Shown: in pieces, positions 12,742-23,842 of the stretch
Numbering within the stretch: position 1 is the first letter of the stretch
Layout of the letters: every line of letters begins with the position of its first letter
Assembly (NCBI RefSeq): GCF_000208865.1
Contig: NC_018393.1
Span: 3,676,714-3,740,713, forward strand
DNA length: 64,000 bases
Direction of reading: 5' to 3'
Origin: Neospora caninum Liverpool
Taxonomy: Eukaryota > Apicomplexa > Conoidasida > Eucoccidiorida > Sarcocystidae
The notes under the pieces: generated by a model
Told to the model about the DNA's origin: nothing
The model's input: only the letters and a program-made list of their open reading frames with translations
The model's database searches: none
Translations under genes and position numbers: made by a program

Positions 12742-15700
12742 GCTCTCCAAGTTGCCGCGGGAACCTCCCCTCTGGAGGCCTTCTTCAGGGCCCGTGGACC
12801 TCAACGCGCGTGTGTCGGCTTCAGGAGCCTCCCTCTCTCCGCCTCGCTTTACTCGAATATAAGCCGATCTCGCCCCTGTGGCTGTTCCGGCGAGTGGTCC
12901 GCTCCTTCGAAACCGCCCCGCTTCAGCTGTCTCTTTGCGTCGCTGTCTCTCCCGGTTCTATTTTCGTTCCTCGCCTGTGTCTCGGGCTCTGACTGCTGGA
13001 CTCTCTCGAGCACGGCGCTGGCCGTGTTGCGTCTTTGCGGATGCCTGGTTCTGTCTGAAAGAAGCCACTGCTCAGTTCAGTGTCCTGCTGCTCAACTTTC
13101 CAAGTGAACTCGCGCCGTTCCCCCGTTCTTTGCTTCGAGGCGCGAACGTGGGTGGTCGCTGGGAAGTTCCAGAGAGATGGTCCGGAACGATGAGCGTCCC
13201 GTCTGTTGTTGATCCCGGTTGGTTCCGGAAAGGAGAGTTTTGGAACAGCTTCTCCGTGGAGATGCAAGGAGACGCTGGAAATGACAACGGAGGGGGGCGT
13301 CCAGGTCTTGTATCGAAGAGGAGCCTGCGCGAAGAAGCCAAAGGGCTCTTGGCCGGTCGCGCTCCGCCATTTTTAGTTGCATGCATCGGTGGCGCAGAGC
13401 TGTGTCAGCTGTGTGATGATTTCGCTGCGGGAAGGCGGGAGGACGCTTCTTTGGGCCGTGCCTCCTTGCAGTTAAGAGACGAGAAAGGGTCCGCGGGCCA
13501 GAGAAGGCAGTGGCAGGCAGAGTAACGCGGCCTGGGTGTCGCTTTCTCCACCTTTCGCTGTTTCGCGGGGGCCTCTGCACCTGCACATACACCCGGGTGT
13601 GGAGACCACGCCGAAGGATCCCTCTGTATATCTTTATATTTCGCGCACGCGATGGTGGTAGGACAAGCCTCGTGGCACATTCGTGTTTCAGCAGGAAGGT
13701 ATTATGCTTCGCAAGAAAGGTGTTGTTCTTCGTCCGCGATGCTGTTCCTGCGTGGCCTCACGGTCTCGCCGAACGCGCTCACTCATGAGGTCGCCTCCAA
13801 AGAGGACTAGTTCCCCCATAGGTTCTCGTGTAGGCGCTTGCCATGTATTTTGCGAGAGGTTGAGGGACACCCACCCTCTGGTCGGGATGGTTTTTTTTCG
13901 TAGCTAGACATATGGGGCTATGCATATTTAGGAAATGCAGCGGCGCATGTTCATTTTTTTCAGGTTATACTCACCCTAAGTTTTGAGAGACACAAGAGGC
14001 CAGAACGCCGTTCCTGTATTCATTTGGGAAGCCCTGGCACCGGCATTCTGGTGCATTTGCCTAGAGCGCCTCTTGTAAAACTGCCGACAACACCTCGCCG
14101 GCATATGTGGCCGACCAAACGTTTGTGGATCTCCTCGGACACACCGCGGTTGCTCTGTGTGGGTACGTACGGCCTTAGACGCTCACTATAGATGAACATT
14201 TGTATACTTGTGTATGCTCCTGTCTATTGGAATTGCCACAGCCACCGACGCGCGGAACAGTTTTTGTGGAAATTTGGACAGAGACCGGTGTCGCGTAGCG
14301 TGCACACGAGTCTTCAGCTCTCTGTTGCTTTCGCGCTTCTCCCTGGTTCCTGCTTGGGAGCTCTGGGCTCCTGAGAGAGGTTGGAGTGGTGTCCGTGGTT
14401 GTGTATCCGTGGCGCATTGCTGTCGTGTGGAAACCTGTTCCCTGTACACAAGGCACAAACATTTCCAAAAGGAATTTCAGGTGTTCAAACAGGTGGATCG
14501 GAGAAGAAACGCACAAGTCGTGTATGTACCGCAGTAAAGGTCGATGCGTGTGCTTTCATGCTACCTGTTTCCTGTCAAGAACCTCGATTCCATCATCTTG
14601 CGATGCCCGACGGGGGAAAAAATGTCGCTCGTGTGAAGCAAGACGTTGAGAGACTAAAAATGTACCTCGGGAGAAACTGCCGCAAGTGAATTGCGCCCCG
14701 GGGATATGAGGAGCGCTGTATTTGTACGTTTCGTGTGCTGACAGTCAATGGAAGAAGTTCATTTTTTAAGTTATGGAAGCTGTCTATGGATGGAGATGCA
14801 CCTGCACGCGAAAATCTGAAGGACCTGTACTTCCAATTCTTAAACAGTTTCTGTCTGACACACGCCTCCTCGCTAACTGTTGACGCCGCACCTGCGAGCA
14901 CGTGCTCCCCTTTTTTGAAAAACACGTGGGGACAGAGAAAATGCAACAGAAAAAGAGTCAGTTAAGTCATCAGCTTCGTAGAGTCGTAGAAAGCAGCTGA
15001 CGCTCGAAAGAACAACATTTTCCGGTGCTTTCTGTTTGTAGAACGAGGACCAGAGAAGGAGCGAATGATTCGTGAAGGTCCCCCATCCGCAGTTGTGCTA
15101 GTTGTAGTTCTTGTCCAAACGATGTTTAGTAGTTGCATATCGCAGATTAACCGTCAGAGTTATACGACGGTACGGGGCCAAATTTTTTACTTGTGCAGCT
15201 CTCAACCGAAAAGTCTGTTCCCTTCAACTCGAACATCAGTCTGATACCGTTGTGCATACGCTGTCACGTTGGTGTCGCATGATTGATATGTTCTCACAAC
15301 CTTTTCTGTCCTTTTCACGGGTCTTCTGATTGTAAAACACGCCCAACATCAAGGGAAAGTGCAGGCTTCGCTTCCGTGTCGACGGTCCCTAATCAACGTC
15401 TTTCCAGTGGACGTTTGCCCATGCGGAGCCAGGGACAGTCACGTGCAGGAAGGATGCGAACAGTCACCCGACGGTTGCCCATACCGCAAGATCACAGTAG
15501 CGCAGAAATGCAACGGAGTAGTGTCGGGCAAAATGCAGTGTATCATCCCTTCTTTAGGCAGATGATCCCGAGCAACCAGTGGACATCCCAAAAAAGAATC
15601 AGGCTCCCAGCCTGTAAGAGTGACAATGAGTCTTCTGGTTCGTAGTATATCGTCTAGCAAAATTCGTGGCTGAAGTTCGACCCTTCGCAGTTGACTGTTT

Positions 15701-16831
15701 TGCCAGACCTCAATTGTTCAGAATCAGATGAATGAGGCTTTTGGGCACCGATCAGCCTCTGCAAATGCACCAGGGGCAGTCAAGTCAAGTAACCGATCAA
15801 GAACTGCCACTAGAAGATGCAGGTTCTAAGTTGTTGGTATACCATCTGCACGACTCTACACTGAAGTGAGAAGCTGCTTTCCAGTAGCAATTTCATGACG
15901 AACATGGAGTTGGAGGGGCTGTGTCCTCGTGAAAAGGACCGATCTGCCGTGGCCTTCGACGGCAACACTGATCTGTCTCGGCTACAATGCCTGACTGCGG
16001 TTATCCTGCAAAAATCTGGAGCCGAGTAGTGTTGAAACATGTGTTCTGATGAATGACAAAAGGGACTCTATTTGCTCGAAAACACGTCACACGCCTAAAG
16101 CTCGCAAGCAGAGAGGAGCTGTATCCAAGGTCCAAGACTCATCGGTCCGATGCCGCCAGGTGCAGAAATGATTTACCGCTTGGAATCAGCAGCCACCAGT
16201 CTGAACATCATCAGTTTCGACCATCGTGTCATTTACAGCAGGTCCGAGACGGGCTAGCGCACGGCAATGTTCAAATGTTCTTGCGGCCCTTGCGGCGTGG
16301 CGCCGGGGCTGTTTGCTGGCTGGTTTCGGGAGTACCTGTTCAACCACTCCAGAAGTGCCGGGGCCGCCGGAGTTTTGCGACCGTCAAATTCTGCATCCCG
16401 GAAACAGCCACAGCGACTCTCCGGTGGATGGCTCCTCTCGTCGCAACATCCTTTCTAGCCGGTGACCTCTAGATGATTACTTGCTTTTGGAAGCCGCATT
16501 GATCAATCACTTCTTCCATTCTTCCTTTTGCCCTCCCTCAAGTTTCAGTTCACTTCCCCAAGATCGACACGACGAGGCTCTCGTCTACGCCCAGCTTTAA
16601 GCAGTCCAGATCACTGTCGCGCCATCAAAACGTGAGAATTGCTTCGCGCAGCACCCTTGCCCAGAGAAGCTCTTTATTCAAAGTCACCAACGCACCCCTT
16701 CAAAGCAGTGTCACCAAGCATCTATCTGCGTGGAAGCATGCTGGTAGAGGCACAAGCAAGACAAACCAAGACCTCAATTGTTTCGTCGATGTCATCTGCG
16801 TGATCTGCTTTCAGGCCCCATCCCAACCAAA
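12742..16831. other. Gene-poor stretch after the PP2C gene
   Basis: I see no convincing gene in about 4 kb. The first part is presumably the PP2C 3' UTR. Open frames are short, lack family motifs and have no supported splice structure. The only curious one is a short Cys-rich frame ending at 15565 (see findings). Composition is more balanced than in flanking coding regions and large microsatellites are absent. Confidence 0.5.
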
Positions 16832-17282
16832 ATGAAGTTCCTCACCCAAATCCTCCTGTTCCTTTCCTGCGTCCTGGTTCTGGTCGGGACTGTTCAAGGG
16901 CAAATGGTACGTGCGATGTGGATGATCGAGAACAGACATCCAGGATGAAACACGGAAGCACATGTTTCGATGAAAAACGAGTGGTTCAGAGATATGAAGC
17001 GACCACGCGTGCGAATTGTATTTGGTGTGGTGTTTCTTGCAGATGGAAGAACCCGAACCTGTCGACGAAAGCATGGAACCAGAGATGGAAAAGATGCTGA
17101 AGGAACCCGAACTCGACGAAGAACCCGGAGAGAGGCAGATGGGCAAGCGCCGCGGAGGCTATGGCTACGGTTACGGCTATCCTTACTACGGGGTCGGTTA
17201 TGGCTACCCGTACTACGGCTATGGATACCCCGGTTACTACGGATACGGCCACAGGCGCTGGGGCCTCCGCCACTATTGGTAA
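16832..17282 (+). CDS. Small secreted Gly/Tyr-rich protein
   Basis: Two exons, 16832-16906 and 17043-17282, joined by a phase-0 GT-AG intron directly after the signal peptide, giving 104 residues. Exon 1 is a textbook signal peptide: MKF, then a Leu/Val-rich core, then VQGQ. The mature protein has an acidic Glu/Pro/Met segment (about residues 26-58), then a basic GKRR, which could be a processing site, then a tail of YGYGYPYYG-type repeats (about 62-95) ending in HRRWGLRHYW. Tyr-rich secreted proteins of coccidia are known from oocyst walls, where dityrosine cross-links form, so a wall or matrix role is a reasonable guess. A cyst-wall or dense-granule role is possible too. No enzyme domain is present. 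The ATG follows CAAA in a suitable context. Exon joining and signal peptide are clear; the function is inference. Confidence 0.8.
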
Positions 17283-19045
17283 ACACTGTTTGCCCCATTA
17301 TCTGTTGCATTGACGTGGTTCAAGACGCCCCTGTACGATTTGAAAAGTTTGTAGTTTCCCACCAGAATGTAACAGAGAGATCTATGGCGTGGACTGACTG
17401 CATTTTGTTGTCCATAAAAGACAAACCTATTTGAAGCATTTTTCCTTTCCGTCGAGGACGCTTGCCGTCAGCTACTGATTTTGTCCGCTTTGACATGCTT
17501 AGCCACAAAGCTTCACTGTCCAGAGGTGCAGAGAGGACTCTCGCTTTTCTGCCGGCATTCGAATGCGACTTACCTTAAAACCACCGCAGGGAGCGTTGCT
17601 CCCTTGTTCCCCTTCGGGCAAATAGCAACGCAAGATTTGCAGTAGGAAATAGCTCTTAGGTGACTCGTAGCATAGTACTTTTCTCAGACGGTAGCCAGAT
17701 TTCATACGGCTAGCTCTGCAACAACTTGACGCCTGTACATCAGCCAGTTGAGACTCGAACTTCGGTCGTAGACATAGACGAACAACCTCATGAATTGACG
17801 GAAGTCTTGAAGTATCTCTCAGTACCCAGCAAAACGAGGTGGTGCTGCCTGTCACTTCCTCCACACCATTTCTCATCGGGGTTTCTGCGGACAGTGCAAT
17901 GGGTTTCGTTACCGTATGTGTGGCATGTACCCGTGGGCGAATGGGCTAACCCGTTGCTTCCAAGCAAGCGCCACCTCTGTTCTTGGTGTATACTCCAGTC
18001 CGCCGTCACATTTCAGCGACACAAAACGCATTTCTCCGTCCTATTTATGAATTCTATCAGCTTCAGGGCCGTACCACTTCCGGTATACATTTCGATGAAA
18101 ACTACTTTCTCAATAGCAGGAGGAGGCTGAAGACGGGCTTCTACTCTTGAGTGTGAGGAAACACTCTCCTTATCAGCGGATCTGAAACTTGTTCCGATGA
18201 TGGATGTTTAGTCAGCGCCCGCATTTAGGCTCAACTCTTTCCACCAGAGACAACCAAAGGAAGGGCCTTCGTGCTCCCATCACGTATCGACTGATTTCTC
18301 GAATTCCCTGCAGCGCCCAATAATGGAGATAAGCGCATTCGCACAAGCCCTCATTTTCCGGGCGCCTTAAGAGTTTGAAATCGGTTAATTGAGACGATAG
18401 AGGGTGCTTGCATGGATTCCATGATCGCTGAAGTCGAGCAGGCCTTTCACCCCTACTGTTTTTCGCCTACGAAGCACGGGCGGCCGCCATGCATCCTCTC
18501 TACCGCTTTTAGCAGCATTTGCCCGCCGTGTGTCCCTTGAAGCTCATCATTTCCGCTGCTCACTCAGCCAAAAGAAAAACAGTAACATTGACCAACCGGG
18601 TGTCGCTGGAGCCAGCTCCACTGTTCGTTTGGAAACGGTTCAGCTAGCTATCCTTGCCGCTTTGGGTTAACTCTGGACTGCGTCAACAGTACACACCATG
18701 CTTCACTTGTCAGCCAGCCGCATCCGGCTATCCGTTGCAACTGAGAATAGTGAAACCAGCTGCTGCCTTCTTGATGTCTGTGCATTGGTGAAAAGGCTGG
18801 AGCGGTTTCTTTCAGGGTGGCTACTTCCCGAAGAAAGGTGCTATACCCGTCCATTCTCGGTGTCAAACATAGGGCTGCATTGGCAGGTCTGCTGTTAACA
18901 GTTTGCTCTCTCTAGTCGAAACAAAAATTTCTTGAACACTGGCACTCTGTCAGCCCCGGGCTAAGTGAGCCCTTCAAAAGTCAATTGTGCACATCTGTCA
19001 CACCTGATTTATGTGAACAGCACCGGTCGAAGTCCGCCGAAAAAA
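17283..19045. other. Spacer between the two small secreted-protein genes
   Basis: Nothing coding is supported. It should hold the 3' UTR of the Tyr-rich gene and the promoter and leader of the next gene. Frames present are short and without motifs. Confidence 0.5.
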
Positions 19046-19490
19046 ATGTTGGCCGCCACTAGAGCAATGAAGGCATTGACAGTTAGCGCTGTTCTTCTCG
19101 CCGTGATGACCGAAGGGTTCGCTCCAGCTGCAGGTCAAGCGGTACGCGACTATTTCACCTGCATTTCCTTTCTGTTCGCTCAGCTCCAGTGCTCCAATGC
19201 TCCAATGTTGATGTAATCAGCTCAGAATACTGCCCCTTCTCACGACTGCATTGTGCAATGTGCCGCTCTTTCCTGCGCTTCTGTTATCTGGATTGCAGAG
19301 GGCTGGACAAATGATTCCCGCCGAGCAGGAGATTCAGGACATCATCGATCTGGCCAGGATGAAGAATGGGAAAAGACCGATACCTAAAGATACCAAAATT
19401 AGCGACCCTAACTCCCTTCCCACCGCCCCTCCTGGCAGGAACCCAGTGGCTGTACTCTCGGAGGTGTCATGGTCAGGTCCGGGCGCCTGA
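19046..19490 (+). CDS. Small secreted protein, unknown function
   Basis: Two exons, 19046-19141 and 19299-19490, with a phase-0 GT-AG intron after a predicted signal peptide, giving 95 residues. The N-terminus (MLAATRAMKALTVSAVLL, then APAAGQA) is signal-like; the second Met at 19067 gives an even more typical signal. The mature part is short, polar and Pro-rich (MIPAEQEIQDIIDLARMKNG, later PNSLPTAPPGRNP) and has no cysteines. Gene layout, size and intron position mirror the Tyr-rich gene 2 kb upstream. A GAG|GTGTCA at about 19462 could be a further donor, so the C-terminus may differ from the stop used here. I recognise no family; a secretory-pathway or dense-granule fate is the simplest guess. 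Confidence 0.6.
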
Positions 19491-22400
19491 GGTTGTCAGC
19501 AATTTTCCCCACTATATCCTTCAGTGCCGCTGAGGCCGAGATGCGTCAGGCATATGTACACCGTTTCTCGATTCGGTTGAGTGTCAAAGTAGGCGCTTTT
19601 CCTGCAGGTGTTGCAGAGCAAATGCACAACTCTTTTGCCTGGCTGTGCATAAGCTGACCTCGGGGAATTCTCCAGCTTTCTCGGCCCATTCGCCGAACCT
19701 ATACTTGTAAGAAGGATGCAGGGAGATCTAAGCGTCATGTTCATTTCATGAGAAAGGGATGCCCGCTCATGTACCAAATTTGCTTACTTGTGCAACAACA
19801 CCTGTGATAGCAAAAACAACTTCCCGTCCATGCAGATGTTTCGCACCAGAGGTACCCCAGTAAACAAGTTTTTTGCGATACAAATTTCGTTCATTGCTCG
19901 GCGTGTTGGGAGGGATTGAACCGCCGCAAACGGCCCTTGTTCTAAGAGAACGGAAGACAGACGCATGCTCTTCAGCCACTCGATACATCGTGCGCATCTG
20001 TCATTTACCAATAAGCGGTTAGTTAATTCACCTTTCTACTTCCGCTTTCGATCTTATCCGCATTGCAAGCATCGTCCCCAGCCGGCTGCCCTGGTGGAGC
20101 CGATTTCACATTCTCTTCCACGATGTGTTAACATCAGATGGAAAGGCAACTGTGTACCCTCCTCTTATGGCCCAGTGTTCAACGTACGCTGGCACCCAAC
20201 GCTGGACTGTCTTCAACGCCGTCGCATGTGCCTAGCTTCTACCGAGGCGACAGCTTTCAGCACGCTGGTGCTGTGTCGCTTTTACAAGAACTGGGCGCGA
20301 CTTTGGAAGAAACTTATAAGCGATTTAATGCGAAAACTCTTTGCACGATGCAGGTTTCCATCGCTCGTGCAAGCGATACGACACGAGATGGTTTCGTCCA
20401 TTGTGTCGCGTCAAGGCTGTCTGTAGGCTCGAAGAGGTCCAGATGTGTACTGGAGCGCCATTACGGTAGCTTGAAGGGGTTACAAAGAGGATGGATTCTC
20501 CTCCTACACTAAACTGCAGACGAGTTAAACCTTTCTGCTGCAGGTCGGTAAACTGTGACATCACGAAAGTCGCACACGGAAGACCAGCAAATACTGCCCT
20601 GCTGAGAATCCAGAGAGTGAAGCTCCCGGCTGACTCTGCTGCCACGGCAGGAAAGGGTGGTCTCTTCTCAGACTGTGGAATAGTCATGGACGTTTGTTGC
20701 TCTCACAGCTGGAGGGAAGGCTATCCGTATCGCCGTTAAGTGTAACGAACGGATTTTTATTGTCCCGTGCTCCGGTATGTCAGGGTAGAAGGCAACAGAC
20801 GCCAAGCAGCCTGCTTAACAAAAATATCCTAGGGTAATCTGACTGTGTGGCGTTCCTTCGCACTTCCGAACTCCGGGGTCGCGCTGTATCCCTGATAGGC
20901 AGGACTTCGGAACATTTTAGACAGCACGTCTTTCATGCCGTGAGGCTTGCGCGCGCACACATCAAGCGCAAGGCGGCAACACGGCTCCCATATTCGCCTC
21001 TGGAGCCAAACTGACATCATTCGGATGTTTATTATCAACGGCAACAACTTGGAGTCAAGGTCTCACGGCCAGTCGCTAGAAGCTGCAACGCGTCTTTTCT
21101 ACCAGGGTGAGCCACAACATTAGCTGGTCTCGATTCGCAGTAGAGCCCACCTTTTCCCCTTTGGGTGATGAGAGAAATGGATGATTCTGGCTTCACTGGC
21201 TTACAGTCCTTCTCCGCACAACACATTTTGAACTCTTTATGCTAAAGTCAATGCGGTGAACCTTGTTGGGAGTTGCCAGCTTCAGCTCTCAAAAGCTGGC
21301 TTCGTGCCTACTATCCAGAGCAGCAGAAACTTCTGAACATCTCGTTGCAATAAGCTTGAAGTTAACAATCTAGTGGGCTAAAGGAAGCTCTGGCTGGTCA
21401 AGTTCTGTGCAGGTTCACCTCGCCTTTACAACGTGATCTGGTTCTCCGATCTGTGTCGCCAACACAGTTCCCAACATCCAAACTTTCACCAGCATCTGAC
21501 TCTATGATGTCTTGTAAAGACTCGAACGAGCTCGTAGCGTGTGTGGTCAGCTGCCTGTATTCACTCACAAGGCAGGGATGGCATTCGTACGACTAAATGA
21601 AGACGGCACTCAAAATCACTGGCAGCCGTGTTTCAGTGTTCGAGACCTCGTCGGGAGAAAGCAGTGAGCGTCGACGAGACGGGAAAGACAAAGGAAACAG
21701 TGTCTTGGGGAACGCAGCAGCTGTGCTCTGTTCCTTGCTGGCCAGCAAATGACGCCGAGTTCCCCTTAAAGAGTCTTGTAAATTTTCACGCATGCTTTAT
21801 AGGTTCGTGACATATCTCACTTGCTTCCCGCAGTCGCGCCGGTACAGCTTATTCGCGACTGCATGCATCGACGATCGACTTTCTCTCGCTTTTTAACAAC
21901 ACGTCGCTTCGATCTGCGGCTGCAAAAACCGCACTTTTCGGGTCCTTCGCCTTTACCCCCGCTGCTTTCTCGATTTTTCCCGCGGAGAAAAGGACACGGG
22001 AATCCTCTGTCCCCGCAACGTGCCAGATTACACTTCGCAAGCGAACCGAAAAGGCGCTTGTCGCCTTTTCGCGGCTTCTGTGAGATGAGTCGAGGAAGTT
22101 GTCGATCTCCAGATTGTATTTCGCACTTCTCGAGGCCCTCCCCTACGATGTGTACAACGAACTGTGGAGCTCTCTCATTTCTTGTGTCTCGATATGCATG
22201 AAAAATGTGTCCGTAGCGAGGGAGAGTCGAAGCACCTCGCGAGAGTTCGCATCTCGGTTGAGCGACGTGCAGATCGGCATGCAGATACGATTGCGAACCT
22301 GCAAAGAGCTAGACGCATTGTCTTTGCCTAGCACTGTACGGTGTTTCTTTGACCTCTTCTTTTCCGTTCCGGTGTATCGGCACTGCGTCGTTCAAGAGAG

Positions 22401-22739
22401 GGCGTGAGGGGAGCCGAGCATTTCCTACTGCCTTCGATAAGAATAGAAGCTGCAGTTTGTTTCTGTTCTTTCTGGTTTCGTGGCCGCTCTTTCCACGTGA
22501 CAGCCCTGCTTCTCTGGTGTTCCTCTCCTAGCTACTTCAGCTGTACGAACCCCTGCTGGCTCCACTGTGTCTCCCTTCTTCAGCTTCTTCTTCCGCCTCG
22601 GTTTCGGAAACACCGCCTTCGAACTGCTTTCCTCTCCGCTCTTCCGGGAGGTTCGTCGCTTTTCCCCCTTTTTCCGCCTTACTCCCCTGTCTTCCTCTCT
22701 GCTGTCCTCCTCTTCTGTCCCGGTCGATCAGAGAAGAGC
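19491..22739. other. Gene-poor stretch before the small basic protein gene
   Basis: About 3.2 kb with only short, motif-free frames. The last 600 bases or so are C/T-rich and read as the 5' leader of the following gene. I see no RNA gene or mobile element here. Confidence 0.5.
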
Positions 22740-23842
22740 ATGAAGATGGAGAACCGGTTGCCGACGACAGGAACGCCCGCAGCTGGGCAGCGAGGGAAGA
22801 AAAGAGAGAGGGAAGACAGGGAAGTAAACAAGGGTCCGCAATCTGTTGTGGAGAAACGAAGAAAAGACGTTGTTCGAGAGCCTAAGAACCCGAGAGAAAC
22901 CCCCAAGCAAAGAGAGACACGCAAGAGCCAAGACGAGGAGGCGAGAAAGACACTCGCCCCGATCCTGCGAGCCCCGCTTTCCCTCCCCGACTGGGAAGAC
23001 GAAGAGACCGAACACAGCGAAGAATCTCCCTTTTCTCCTTCCTGTGTTGACTCTGGAGAAGGCGCAGGGAACGCCGTGTCTCCGCCAAATGACGCAACGC
23101 TGGCCTCAGACTTGCAAACGCGACAGCCGCCGCCAGGACAGCCTCTTGAGCAAGCGCGTGATCGGGGAGGACATGCATCCGCCGAGAAGCTGCGTGACGC
23201 CTCTTCGCTCTCAGATATCCACGGAGAGAAGAAGCGCAGCAGCAGGTCGACGGCCGCCGCACCAACTAGTGAGGGAAGAAGCGAGGCGGGCGCTCCCCAC
23301 CGAAGGGCCAACAAAGACGTTTTTTGGAAAGGTAAGTGAAAAGGAAAGCGAAAATATCTCTTGCCGTCGTTTTATGTGGATGTACACTGCAGGATGCGGT
23401 GTCTTTGCCACGCGGGGACGGAGTGTTCAGCCGCAACCGCGCGGGTTTTCGAGGCTGTCTCTGTATTGTTCCGTTTTTTACCTGTGTCGCCCGCCGTCCT
23501 TCTTGCGCTCGAGTGTCTGTTTTCCTCGGCGACTCCTCGCTTCACTCTTCCTTTTTTGGCTTCGCTGCAGATCCGGCCAACCGCCGCATTCTGCGCGGCC
23601 TCGCCGCCGTCCTGACAACGACGCCAACCGACAAGGCGAGCTCGCTGAAGAGCACCCAGAAAGGCCTCTCCGGGACGCGGGGAGAGAGAACGGGGCACAG
23701 ACATGGAGTATCCTTCGAAGAGGAGAGAGACAAAAGCGCGAAGAAAGTGACAGACTGGATGAGCGGCCAAATCGACTGCCGACGGCGAACGCGTCCTGCG
23801 CTCTCGAAAGAAAGGCTCTTGCGACAAAAGAAAAGGCGATAA
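22740..23842 (+). CDS. Basic, disordered, probably nuclear protein
   Basis: Two exons, 22740-23331 and 23571-23842. The donor AAAG|GTAAGT and acceptor GCTGCAG|ATCC join in phase 1 to make an Asp codon (WK-DPANRR), giving 287 residues. The sequence is dominated by Lys/Arg/Glu with bipartite nuclear-localisation-like clusters (RGKKRERED, VVEKRRKD) and ends in LRQKKRR. A short acidic segment, LSLPDWEDEETEHSEE, lies near residue 80. The best candidate for a folded or conserved motif is FWKDPANRRILRGLAAVL, spanning the splice junction. There is no signal peptide or membrane segment. The start has a second in-frame Met two codons on. The composition suggests a nucleolar or RNA-associated role, but no named family is recognised. 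Confidence 0.72.

Noticed and set aside
12878..13525. 215-codon plus-strand frame after the PP2C stop
   Set aside because: No domain or good splice structure; most likely PP2C 3' UTR.
19895..19995. tRNA-like GGTTCAATCC on the minus strand with an upstream AGTGGCTGAA
   Set aside because: The T-stem has a mismatch, the 3' acceptor strand has no partner at the expected distance and no anticodon arm is convincing.
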